Assembly: GCA_012270635.1 (NCBI GenBank)
Contig: JAAXHX010000304.1
Location: 1-5,578 of the forward strand
Source: Dehalococcoidia bacterium
GTDB taxonomy: Bacteria > Chloroflexota > Dehalococcoidia > Plut-88900
Direction: 5' to 3'
DNA length: 5,578 bases
The notes beneath the pieces are model-generated. The model did not search any database and had not been told where the DNA came from. It worked only from the letters and a program-made list of their open reading frames with translations. The first letter of the stretch is position 1, and each line of letters begins with the position of its first letter. The translations under genes were made by a program, and so were the position numbers. Positions 1 to 5,578 of this stretch are shown here, one piece after another.

Positions 1-25
1 GGTTCGAATCCCTTCGCTCACCCCA
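1..25 (+). tRNA. 3' end of a tRNA, probably tRNA-His (5' part outside the window)
   Basis: The sequence shows the end of a T stem, a TTCGAAT T-loop (3-9), the 3' T-stem strand (10-14), a 7-nt acceptor strand CGCTCAC (15-21), a C at the discriminator position (22) and an encoded CCA (23-25). The anticodon lies outside the window, so identity is inferred. C73 is a well-known identity feature of bacterial tRNA-His, and the complementary 5' strand would be GTGAGCG, which suits the G-starting His acceptor stem. It lies 33 bp upstream of the next tRNA in the same orientation, so the two are probably co-transcribed. Confidence 0.8.
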
Positions 26-58
26 TGACCCCTGAAAAGTTCACCCGGCGGAAAACGA

Positions 59-134
59 GCGCCTGTAGCTCAGCGGACAGAGCATCGGTCTTCGGAACCG
101 AGGGTCGGGGGTTCGAATCCCTTCAGGCGCGCCA
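59..134 (+). tRNA. tRNA-Arg, anticodon TCG
   Basis: A complete 76-nt cloverleaf can be folded by eye. The acceptor stem is GCGCCTG (59-65) with CAGGCGC (124-130). The D arm is GCTC/GAGC (68-71, 80-83). The anticodon stem is TCGGT/ACCGA (85-89, 97-101) around the loop CTTCGGA (90-96), giving anticodon TCG at 92-94. A 5-nt variable loop (102-106) is followed by a T arm with loop TTCGAAT (112-118), discriminator G (131) and encoded CCA (132-134). Two of the five T-stem pairs are G-T wobbles. The D-loop A at 77 matches A20, a bacterial arginine identity element. UCG reads CGA-family arginine codons. Confidence 0.96.
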
Positions 135-175
135 GCGTTACGCTTTGCGGCAGCGTCAATCCCCACTCCCCTTCC

Positions 176-181
176 AGGAGG
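176..181 (+). promoter_or_regulatory. Shine-Dalgarno site of the MBL-fold hydrolase gene
   Basis: A perfect AGGAGG sits 6 nt before a GTG codon at 188. This fixes the translation start, since no ATG lies at a suitable distance. No clear promoter is visible in the 53 bp after the tRNA-Arg gene, so read-through from the tRNA transcript is possible. Confidence 0.85.
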
Positions 182-187
182 TGGCCC

Positions 188-1024
188 GTGAGATTCGGAG
201 ACATAGAGGTCCACGTCATCAGCGACGGCACCTTCAAACTCGATGCGGGCGCAATCTTCGGCGTAGTCCCAAAGACCCTCTGGCAGAGGAAGGTCAAGGC
301 CGACCGCAGGAACAGGCTGCAGATGGGCCTCAACTGCATGCTCATACAGTCCAACGGCCGCAACATCCTGGTGGATACCGGGGTGGGCAAGAAGGAGCCG
401 GACCGCGTCAAGGACATCTACGGGCTCTCCGCCGGCAAGATCCTCCGACGTTTGAAGGAGCACGGGATCGGGCCCCGGGACATCGACCTCGTCGTACTGT
501 CCCACCTCCACTTCGACCACGTGGGGGGCTGCACCCGCTTCAACCCCAAGGGCGAAGTGGTGCCGACCTTCCCCAAGGCCAAGTACCTGGTCCAGCGCGC
601 CGACTGGGACGAGGCAACCCATCCCAACGAGCGGAACAGGGCCGCCTACCATCCCGACGATTTCGAGCCGCTCCTGTTCAGCAAGCAGCTCGAACTCCTG
701 GATGGGGACACAGAGGTCGAGAAGGGCGTCGACGCCGTGCTGACCGGCGGGCATTCGGCGGGACACCAGATAATCATGGCCGGCACCAACCAGCGCAAGG
801 CCGTAATCACGGGAGACCTGGTGGCCACCTCCCATCACCTGCCCCTGCCATACATACCGGCCTTCGACCTCTTCCCCATGGAGAGCATGGAGCGCAAACG
901 CAAACTGCTCGAAGAAGCCGAGAGGCTCGGGTGGCTCCTGATCTTCTCCCACGACCCCGAGACCGTCGCCGGATACGTCGAGAGCCGTGGCGGGCGCGTG
1001 ACCCTCAAACCTGTCAAGGTCTAG
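188..1024 (+). CDS. Metallo-beta-lactamase-fold hydrolase, lactonase-like
   Basis: This is a 278-residue zinc-hydrolase-fold protein with a GTG start set by the AGGAGG at 176. The metal site is complete: HLHFDH at 106-111 (His106, His108, Asp110, His111), His189 in GGHSAGH, the bridging Asp210 in ITGD, and His255 in FSHDP. NILVDTGVG at 59-67 is the usual beta-strand ahead of the active site. The ligand pattern, the length and the SHDP ending resemble the N-acyl-homoserine lactonase/methyl parathion hydrolase branch, where lactones or esters are opened by a metal-bound hydroxide. No signal peptide or membrane segment is seen, so it should be cytoplasmic. It stands alone after the tRNA genes and converges on mtaB, so the context gives no clue to its substrate. 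The fold is secure, but the substrate is unknown and a housekeeping hydrolase is equally possible. Confidence 0.92.
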   Translation: MRFGDIEVHVISDGTFKLDAGAIFGVVPKTLWQRKVKADRRNRLQMGLNCMLIQSNGRNILVDTGVGKKEPDRVKDIYGLSAGKILRRLKEHGIGPRDIDLVVLSHLHFDHVGGCTRFNPKGEVVPTFPKAKYLVQRADWDEATHPNERNRAAYHPDDFEPLLFSKQLELLDGDTEVEKGVDAVLTGGHSAGHQIIMAGTNQRKAVITGDLVATSHHLPLPYIPAFDLFPMESMERKRKLLEEAERLGWLLIFSHDPETVAGYVESRGGRVTLKPVKV

Positions 1025-1066
1025 CAGGCTATCGTACCTCTTCTGCTTTCCCTCCCGCTCATATTT

Positions 1067-1109
1067 CCCTTCCACAGGCTCAGGATAAACTAGGGCTCAG
1101 CATGAGCGG
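1067..1109 (+). repeat. Dispersed intergenic repeat, 'TTC-ACAGGCTCAGGAT' type, with a partial second core
   Basis: CCCTTCCACAGGCTCAGGAT (1067-1086) closely resembles a short intergenic element I recall from many bacterial genomes, whose core reads roughly TTCGACAGGCTCAGGATGA. A related core, GGGCTCAGCATGAGC (1093-1107), follows 17 bp later and differs from AGGCTCAGGATAAAC (1076-1090) at four positions. The family resemblance is from memory; the local near-duplication is seen directly. It lies in the gap between two convergent genes. Confidence 0.55.
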
Positions 1110-1119
1110 TCCCGGGGCC

Positions 1120-1144
1120 GGATTCCAGATCGGGAATGACGGGA
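1120..1144 (+). repeat. Palindromic intergenic repeat, copy 1 (degenerate)
   Basis: ATTCC (1122-1126) pairs with GGAAT (1133-1137) across a 6-nt loop and is followed by GACGGGA. It shares GGATTCC and the 12-mer GGAATGACGGGA with the copy about 35-41 bp downstream, but its stem is only 5 bp. The GGATTCC...GGAATGACGG layout matches a widespread REP-like element. No T tract follows on either strand, so it is not a standard intrinsic terminator. Confidence 0.65.
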
Positions 1145-1154
1145 AAAGGGGGAT

Positions 1155-1185
1155 GGATTCCGGCTCGGGGGCCGGAATGACGGGA
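1155..1185 (+). repeat. Palindromic intergenic repeat, copy 2 (intact hairpin)
   Basis: ATTCCGGC (1157-1164) and GCCGGAAT (1171-1178) form a perfect 8-bp stem around the loop TCGGGG, followed by GACGGGA. The 12-mer GGAATGACGGGA (1174-1185) repeats copy 1 at 1133-1144 exactly. Lying 17 bp beyond the mtaB stop, the hairpin could protect or end transcripts arriving from both sides, though no U-run follows it. Confidence 0.72.
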
Positions 1186-1201
1186 GAGGGATGGGAGGGG
1201 G

Positions 1202-2593
1202 CTAGGGGCCGGCCCTGCGGACCAGCAACCCCTTGGACAGTTCGCCGGTTGCCACCGTCCGCGTGATTTCGTTGGCGGCCAGGGCCTCGTCCGCCGAATA
1301 GGCCCGGATGTAGTTGCCGGAAAGCCCCGACCAGTAGGCTGACTCGTCTAGATCGACCTTCTCCTCCCACAAAACGTCCAGCGGCTTGCCGATGAAAGAG
1401 CGCCGGTATCCCGAGCCCGTCTCCTCCGCCAAGGCGAGCATCCGGCCCATCCGATGCCGCTTCTCCTCGTCGGATACAGACCCCTCGAAATCGTAGGCGC
1501 GGGTGCCGGGCCTGCGGGAATAGGGGAAGACGTGCATGGACGCGAGGGCCATTTCCCGGCAGAAACGGTAGCTTTCCTCGAACTCCTCCCGGGTCTCGCC
1601 GGGGAAGCCGACCATAACGTCGGTGGTAATGGCGATGTCGGGTATGGCCTCCCGGAACCTGTGCACCGATTCCCTGAACTGGGCCACGCCGTACCGCCGA
1701 CCCATGCGCTTCAGCACGGCATCGCTGCCGCTCTGCAGGGCCATGTGCACGTGACTGCACACTCGGGGGCTGGTGAAGGCTTCCAGCAGCCTCGGCGTTA
1801 CGTCCTGGGGTTGTATGGAGGAGACCCTCAGCCGGCGCAGCGCCGTCTCTTCCAAAATTCGCTCTATAAGCCCGTGCAAAAGACCGTCATAACTCTCAGG
1901 ATTCTGGCGAAAATCGGCGGTCGGGGGGTACTGGCCATAGGACCCTATCTGGGGGCCGGTGATGACCACCTCCTTGAAACCCTCCTCCACCCTGGCCCGG
2001 ATTTCGGGCAAAACCTGGTCCATGGGTACGTTGGACTCCCGGCCCCTCGTCATCGGTATGACGCAGAAGGCGCAGAACTGGTTGCACCCGTCCTGTATCT
2101 TCACGAAAGCCCTGCTGCGCCCCGCAACCCCGACGGCTGGCCCCGCCGGCTCTCTCTTCCAGTCCAGCATCAGCTCCGACGCAACTTCCACGATGCGGTC
2201 CTTGTCCCTGTTCAGCGCCACTGCATCCACGCTCCCCAGGGCCTTCACCTCCTCCGGGGCCCGGGTGGCGTAGCACCCGGTCGCGATAACCCTGGCCTTG
2301 GGATTCCTTCTCCGCGCCCCGCCGAGCCACTGCCTGCCCTTGGCATCGGCCACGTGGGTGACGCTGCAGGTGTTCAGCACGTACAGGTCGGCCTCGGCGG
2401 ACTGGGGTACGACCTCTAAGCCCGCGGCGGCCAGCTGGCGGCTCATGGCGTCGGCCTCGGCCTGGTTCAGCTTGCACCCGTGTGCGGCGACGGCAACGCG
2501 CGGCCTCGCCGGTCTGCCCTTCGCAGGACCGAGGCCCACCACTTCCGACAAGTCGGCTACAGTAGCGTCGGAATTTCTTCCGTCTTCGGACAT
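1202..2593 (-). CDS. mtaB: MtaB-type tRNA methylthiotransferase (t6A37 to ms2t6A37), radical SAM
   Basis: MtaB adds a methylthio group to C2 of N6-threonylcarbamoyladenosine-37 in tRNAs reading ANN codons, using two [4Fe-4S] clusters and SAM. Counted from the ATG at 2593 (463 residues), the N-terminal methylthiotransferase domain carries Cys40 (HGCKLNQ), Cys76 (NTCSVT) and Cys107 (ATGCYA). The radical SAM triad is Cys170, Cys174 and Cys177 in QDGCNQFCAFCVIP. ITGPQIGSYG (211-220), a TTDVMVGFPGET segment (323-334) and PYSRRPGTRAYDF (357-369) follow, then a TRAM-like C-terminus from about 395. HGCKLNQ and NTCSVT favour MtaB over MiaB or RimO. The start is uncertain. The frame stays open to a TTG at 2671 and has another ATG at 2638. 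The AAGGA for 2593 lies 15 nt away, further than ideal, and about 30 residues precede the first conserved strand. The gene is divergent from the radical SAM-ketosynthase operon. Confidence 0.9.
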   Translation of the reverse strand: MSEDGRNSDATVADLSEVVGLGPAKGRPARPRVAVAAHGCKLNQAEADAMSRQLAAAGLEVVPQSAEADLYVLNTCSVTHVADAKGRQWLGGARRRNPKARVIATGCYATRAPEEVKALGSVDAVALNRDKDRIVEVASELMLDWKREPAGPAVGVAGRSRAFVKIQDGCNQFCAFCVIPMTRGRESNVPMDQVLPEIRARVEEGFKEVVITGPQIGSYGQYPPTADFRQNPESYDGLLHGLIERILEETALRRLRVSSIQPQDVTPRLLEAFTSPRVCSHVHMALQSGSDAVLKRMGRRYGVAQFRESVHRFREAIPDIAITTDVMVGFPGETREEFEESYRFCREMALASMHVFPYSRRPGTRAYDFEGSVSDEEKRHRMGRMLALAEETGSGYRRSFIGKPLDVLWEEKVDLDESAYWSGLSGNYIRAYSADEALAANEITRTVATGELSKGLLVRRAGP

Positions 2594-2704
2594 GGGTCTA
2601 TACAACAGTCCTTCTCTCTTCAGGATGAACGAGGTCATTATCCGGTATTCCGGGTCCGAAATGCCACTCAAGCCTTCTCTTTATCGGCGCCCGCATATAC
2701 GCAG

Positions 2705-2731
2705 CGGCTGTTGTGGTATAATTCACAGCCG
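2705..2731. promoter_or_regulatory. Inverted repeat over the -10 box, candidate repressor operator
   Basis: CGGCTGT (2705-2711) and ACAGCCG (2725-2731) are perfect 7-bp inverted half-sites with a 13-bp spacer that contains the TATAAT box. The dyad centre (2718) lies inside the -10 element. The left arm is upstream of the expected transcription start, so an RNA hairpin is unlikely and a dimeric DNA-binding protein is the simpler reading. No regulator gene is present in the window. Confidence 0.5.
2714..2722 (+). promoter_or_regulatory. Extended -10 promoter of the radical SAM-ketosynthase operon
   Basis: TGG followed by a perfect TATAAT (2717-2722) matches the extended -10 consensus TGnTATAAT. 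The AT-rich box stands out in GC-rich surroundings. No good TTGACA match is found about 17 bp upstream (around 2694-2699), which is tolerable for extended -10 promoters. Transcription would begin near 2729, giving a leader of about 80 nt before the ATG at 2810. Confidence 0.65.
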
Positions 2732-2780
2732 AAAGATATTTGCAAACCAACGCGTCTGCACCCGAGCCCTTTACGTCCTG

Positions 2781-2800
2781 CTGGGGCCGCAACGGCCCAG
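2781..2800 (+). promoter_or_regulatory. Leader hairpin touching the Shine-Dalgarno of the radical SAM gene
   Basis: CTGGG (2781-2785) pairs with CCCAG (2796-2800) and, after one bulged G, CCG pairs with CGG across a CAA loop. The stem is 8 bp and GC-rich. Its last two bases are the first two of the AGGGAG ribosome binding site (2799-2804), so folding could limit ribosome access. There is no T tract, so it is not an intrinsic terminator, and I do not recognise a known riboswitch in the leader. Confidence 0.45.
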
Positions 2801-2804
2801 GGAG
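2799..2804 (+). promoter_or_regulatory. Shine-Dalgarno site of the radical SAM gene
   Basis: AGGGAG lies 5 nt before the ATG at 2810 and decides the start. The reading frame is open for another 330 bases upstream, but that part overlaps the promoter and the mtaB coding region and is not expected to be translated. Confidence 0.8.
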
Positions 2805-2809
2805 TTCCC

Positions 2810-4348
2810 ATGACTGTTCAGACCGCCAGGGCCAGCGGGTCCCCAACCCACCAGCGTCCTCGCCGGGTCCTGCTCGCCGAACCGCCCAACAACCTGTTCG
2901 TCGGCTTTAACGCCACCGTTATCGTCGAGCCCCTCGGCCTGGAATACCTGGCCGGCAATCTCCTCGACATCGCCGACGTGCGAATCCTAGACATGCGGGT
3001 CGACAAAACCCCCCTGGCCCAGGTCATCGAGGAGTTCAAGCCCGACGTTGTCGGCATCCGCGAGGGTTACACGGTCGACGTATCGTCCGTCAAAGAGGTG
3101 GCCCGGCAGATCAAGAACATCTCCCGGGACATCGTGGTGGTGGTCGGCGGTCATCACGTGTCCCTCGCGCCCCAGGACGCCTTCAGCCCGAACGTCGACG
3201 CCATTGTCATCGGAGACGGGGAGAACACCTTCCGACGCCTGGTCCTGAGCCTGCAGAATGACCGGGGGCTCGACTCCATCCCCGAGGTCATCTACCGCAC
3301 GGCCAGCGGGGACTTCGACCGGTCGAATACCAAGACAGCCAAGAAGAGCTCGCTCAAGGAGTTCGACTCCCTTTCCATGAACCAGCGGCCCATGCCCGCC
3401 CGGCACCTGGTGGACCGGTACCGGGACGACTATTTCTTCCTCTACCACACCCGGCCCTATTCCGTGGAGATGGCCCGCGGTTGCATCTACCGGTGCAACT
3501 TCTGCTCCGTTCACGAGTTCCACCGCGGGGAGTACAAGGTCCAGGGCAACGACCGCACGCTCCTGGAGCTTTCCAAGCTGCCCCGCAACTCCTGGATCAA
3601 CATAGTCGACGACCTGGCCATCCAGGAGTTGCCCGGCTCCCTGAGGATGGCCTACCCCCCGGGCTTCGACCCCATGGACGACCTCGCCGACAAAGTGATC
3701 GACATGGACCTGGGCCAGCGCTACTGGATGCAGGTACGGGCGGACAACGTGGTCCGCAACCCCAAGAAGTTCGAAAAGTGGGCCAAGGCGGGCCTGGACA
3801 CCGTGCTCATCGGCCTGGAGTCCTTCGAGCAGGACGACCTGAACTCCGTATCCAAAGGCACCCGGGTCGGCGACAACGAGAAGAGCATCGACATTCTGCA
3901 CGACATGGGCGTCCGCATCTGGGGCGCGGTCATCATCTTCCAGAGCTGGATGGACAAGAACTTCGACAACCTGAAGAACAAGGTGTACCAGAACAAGATA
4001 GAGTTCCCCAACTACACCATTCTCACTCCCCTGCCCGGCACCGGACAGTGGAAGGACATGCACACCAAGCTGATCACCAAGGACCCGCCATTCTTCGACT
4101 TCCTCCACAGCGTCCTTCCCACCAAGCTGGGCGCCGACAAGTTCTACGAGCAGTACGCCTCCCTCTGGCGGGCCGTGGGGGACGGCGGGATGGACAGGAT
4201 CCGAAGGATGATCAACGAGGTCTCGACCACCCGGGAGAGCGTCATGAAGTTCCTGCGCCAGTACAAGACCCTATCCGACGTGGAGACCTACCGCCGGGGC
4301 ATCGAGCTCCTCGAAAGGGGCACGCCCGCGGAGCAGCCCACCCCCTAG
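2810..4348 (+). CDS. B12-binding-domain radical SAM protein, substrate unknown
   Basis: This is a 512-residue protein of the class that joins an N-terminal cobalamin-type Rossmann domain to a radical SAM barrel (relatives: BchE, HpnP/HpnR hopanoid methylases). The N-terminal domain shows VEPLGLEYLAGNL (39-51), KPDVVGIREG (77-86), VVVGGHHVSLAP (110-121) and IVIGDGENTF (132-141). The cluster motif CxxxCxxC is complete: Cys225, Cys229 and Cys232 in ARGCIYRCNFC. Barrel hallmarks follow: NIVDD (264-268), WMQVRAD (306-312), GLESF (335-339) and TPLPGT (406-411), then an Arg/Lys-rich C-terminal tail of about 60 residues. The position where DxHxxG would supply the cobalt-ligating His reads DMRVDK (61-66), so cobalamin binding, if any, is not of the His-on kind. 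No transmembrane segment is seen. It is the first gene of an operon with a ketosynthase 25 bp downstream, suggesting an acyl or lipid substrate (inference). The family is secure; the reaction is not. Confidence 0.88.
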   Translation: MTVQTARASGSPTHQRPRRVLLAEPPNNLFVGFNATVIVEPLGLEYLAGNLLDIADVRILDMRVDKTPLAQVIEEFKPDVVGIREGYTVDVSSVKEVARQIKNISRDIVVVVGGHHVSLAPQDAFSPNVDAIVIGDGENTFRRLVLSLQNDRGLDSIPEVIYRTASGDFDRSNTKTAKKSSLKEFDSLSMNQRPMPARHLVDRYRDDYFFLYHTRPYSVEMARGCIYRCNFCSVHEFHRGEYKVQGNDRTLLELSKLPRNSWINIVDDLAIQELPGSLRMAYPPGFDPMDDLADKVIDMDLGQRYWMQVRADNVVRNPKKFEKWAKAGLDTVLIGLESFEQDDLNSVSKGTRVGDNEKSIDILHDMGVRIWGAVIIFQSWMDKNFDNLKNKVYQNKIEFPNYTILTPLPGTGQWKDMHTKLITKDPPFFDFLHSVLPTKLGADKFYEQYASLWRAVGDGGMDRIRRMINEVSTTRESVMKFLRQYKTLSDVETYRRGIELLERGTPAEQPTP

Positions 4349-4362
4349 ACCCGGGCAAAGAC

Positions 4363-4366
4363 AGGA
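4363..4366 (+). promoter_or_regulatory. Shine-Dalgarno site of the ketosynthase gene
   Basis: AGGA sits 7 nt before the GTG at 4374, within the 25-bp gap after the radical SAM stop codon. It supports the GTG start, which places the VAVTGVG strand at residues 6-12 as expected for FabF. Confidence 0.65.
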
Positions 4367-4373
4367 CTATCCA

Positions 4374-5578
4374 GTGCCAGACAACCGCGTAGCCGTCACC
4401 GGCGTCGGCCTCGTCACACCCCTTGGCCTGGATGTCGAGTCCACCTGGAGCGGCCTGGTCTCCGGCCAGTCGGGCGTGGGCTATATCACAGCCTTCGATT
4501 CCTCGGACTACGAGACCCACATCGCCGCCGAAGTCTCCGACTTCAACCCCAACGACCACCTGGACCGCAAGGCCGCCCGACGCATGGACCGTTTCGTCCA
4601 GTTCGCCGTCATCGCCGCCCGAGAAGCGACCCGGGAGTCGGGGCTGGAGGTAACCGACGATAACGCGGGGGACGTGGGCGTGGTTATCGGAAGCGGCATA
4701 GGCGGGCTCATCACCCTTTCCGAGCAGTTCAACGTCCTGCGGGACAAGGGTCCGGCGCGCATCAGCCCCTTCCTGGTCCCAATGATGATCACTGACATGG
4801 CCTCCGGACAGGTGTCCATAGACCTGGGGGTCAAAGGGCCGAACTACTGCACCACCTCCGCCTGCTCCAGCGGCAGCGACGCCATCGGCACGGCGTACCA
4901 GCTGATTCAGGCCGGCAAGGCCAAGGCCATGATAGCCGGCGGCGCCGAGGCCAGCATCACGCCCATCGCCGTCGCCGGGTTCAACGCCGCTCGGGCCCTG
5001 TCCACGAGAAACGACGAGCCCCAGAAGGCCTGCCGACCCTTCGACGCGGGCCGGGACGGCTTCGTCATGGGCGAAGGGGCCGCGCTGTTGATGCTGGAGG
5101 AGATGGACCACGCCGTCGGGAGGGGCGCACCCATTCTCGCCGAGGTGATCGGGTACGGGAGCTCGGGCGACGCATTTCACGTCACCGCACCCGCGGAGGG
5201 CGGAGAGGGCAGCATCCGGGCCATCAAGATGGCCTTGGACGACGCCCAGGTCCAACCCGACGACGTCGACTACATCAACGCCCACGGCACCTCCACCCCC
5301 CTGAATGACAAGTTCGAGACCCTGGCCATCAAGAAGGTCTTTCAGGAAGAGGCCTACCGCATCCCCATCTCCTCCACCAAGTCCATGACAGGCCACCTGA
5401 TAGGAGCCGCCGCCGCGCTGGAGGCCGCCATCACCGTGCTGGCCATAGACCGCGGCGAAATCCCGCCCACCATCAACCTGGAAGACCCCGACCCCGAGTG
5501 CGACCTGGACTACACCCCCCACACCGCCCGCCGCGGCGAGGTCAAGGTGGCCCTCTCCAACTCCCTGGGTTTCGGGGG
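4374..5578 (+). CDS. fabF: Beta-ketoacyl-ACP synthase II (FabF-type), 3' end outside the window
   Basis: FabF condenses malonyl-ACP with acyl-ACP in fatty-acid elongation. The window holds 401 complete codons, so only about a dozen residues should be missing relative to the usual 410-415. The protein opens with RVAVTGVGLVTPLG (5-18). The thiolase-fold catalytic set is intact: nucleophile Cys164 in TSACSSG, His304 in NAHGTST, Lys336 in SSTKSMTG and His341 in GHLIGAA. NDKFET (311-316) and NSLGFG (396-401), the start of the gating GFGG loop, are also present. It reads Leu at 398 where many FabF proteins have Phe. A GTG start with AGGA 7 nt upstream and only 25 bp after the radical SAM gene indicates co-transcription. 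No acpP or fabG is seen beside it here, so it could be a specialised ketosynthase rather than the housekeeping FabF. The sequence family is clear, the pathway less so. Confidence 0.9.
   Translation, partial: MPDNRVAVTGVGLVTPLGLDVESTWSGLVSGQSGVGYITAFDSSDYETHIAAEVSDFNPNDHLDRKAARRMDRFVQFAVIAAREATRESGLEVTDDNAGDVGVVIGSGIGGLITLSEQFNVLRDKGPARISPFLVPMMITDMASGQVSIDLGVKGPNYCTTSACSSGSDAIGTAYQLIQAGKAKAMIAGGAEASITPIAVAGFNAARALSTRNDEPQKACRPFDAGRDGFVMGEGAALLMLEEMDHAVGRGAPILAEVIGYGSSGDAFHVTAPAEGGEGSIRAIKMALDDAQVQPDDVDYINAHGTSTPLNDKFETLAIKKVFQEEAYRIPISSTKSMTGHLIGAAAALEAAITVLAIDRGEIPPTINLEDPDPECDLDYTPHTARRGEVKVALSNSLGFG

Larger units (their letters stand above)
1025..1201. other. Convergent intergenic gap filled with repeats
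   Basis: This 177-bp stretch separates the converging stop codons of the MBL hydrolase and mtaB. Bases 1025-1066 are pyrimidine-rich with no recognisable element. The rest is occupied by the dispersed repeat (1067-1109), two palindromic copies (1120-1144, 1155-1185) and a purine-rich tail. No hairpin followed by a T run is seen on either strand, so termination is either Rho-dependent or left to the repeat hairpins. Confidence 0.7.

Noticed and set aside
59..187. tRNA-Arg as an integration site of a mobile element.
   Set aside because: No integrase and no second copy of the tRNA 3' end appear in the window; the neighbouring gene is an ordinary hydrolase.
41..1075. Long minus-strand open frame covering tRNA-Arg and the MBL gene, with an 'EGIRTPDPRFRRPM' stretch.
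   Set aside because: That stretch is the reverse translation of the tRNA-Arg gene, a familiar mis-annotation. The rest is antisense to a convincing MBL gene.
1120..1185. CRISPR-like array from the repeated 12-mer.
   Set aside because: Only two copies with internal dyads and different loops, too short and irregular for CRISPR; a REP-like palindrome fits better.
1454..2419. 321-codon + strand open frame.
   Set aside because: It lies wholly antisense to mtaB, shows no recognisable domain and is explained by high GC content.
2480..2809. Upstream in-frame extension of the radical SAM protein.
   Set aside because: It crosses the promoter and the mtaB coding region and has no domain. A good ribosome binding site marks the ATG at 2810.
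2729..2809. Cobalamin or SAM riboswitch in the leader of the radical SAM gene.
   Set aside because: The leader of about 80 nt is too short for a cobalamin riboswitch, and no B12-box or SAM-aptamer core is recognisable.
2987..4108. 373-codon minus-strand open frame.
   Set aside because: Antisense shadow of the radical SAM gene, with repetitive Val/Leu/Gly/Asp composition and no motif.
4242..5522. 426-codon minus-strand open frame, rich in Gly and Val.
   Set aside because: Antisense shadow of fabF; the sense strand carries all ketosynthase catalytic residues.

Overview
The window is a GC-rich bacterial chromosomal segment. It holds two tRNA genes with encoded CCA ends, four protein genes on both strands, and no phage, transposase or CRISPR parts. 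The tRNAs, the tRNA methylthiotransferase and the FabF-type ketosynthase all point to Bacteria. Strong G/C at third codon positions, GTG starts and dispersed palindromic intergenic repeats would suit a Chloroflexota (Dehalococcoidia/SAR202-like) genome, but that placement is a weak inference from general appearance, not from a diagnostic marker.

Layout. The window opens in the 3' end of a tRNA that is probably tRNA-His, followed by a complete tRNA-Arg(UCG). A metallo-beta-lactamase-fold hydrolase on the + strand (188-1024) follows behind a strong Shine-Dalgarno. It converges on an MtaB-type tRNA methylthiotransferase on the - strand (1202-2593). The 177-bp gap between them is packed with two kinds of short dispersed repeat. 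A divergent control region (2594-2809) comes next. It carries an extended -10 promoter embedded in a 7+7 bp inverted repeat, and a leader hairpin that touches the ribosome binding site. From it, a B12-domain/radical-SAM protein (2810-4348) and a FabF-type ketosynthase (4374 to the window edge) run on the + strand only 25 bp apart, almost certainly as one operon.

How the genes fit together. The tRNA genes and mtaB serve translation. The MBL protein is a cytoplasmic hydrolase of unknown substrate with lactonase-like metal ligands. The most interesting unit is the radical SAM + ketosynthase pair. The radical SAM enzyme belongs to the cobalamin-domain class (relatives include BchE and the hopanoid methylases) but lacks the DxHxxG cobalamin-ligand motif. 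Its coupling to a fatty-acid elongation-type enzyme suggests modification of an acyl chain or lipid, which the sequence alone cannot prove. Most other long open frames in the window are antisense or shifted shadows of these genes, caused by the high GC content.
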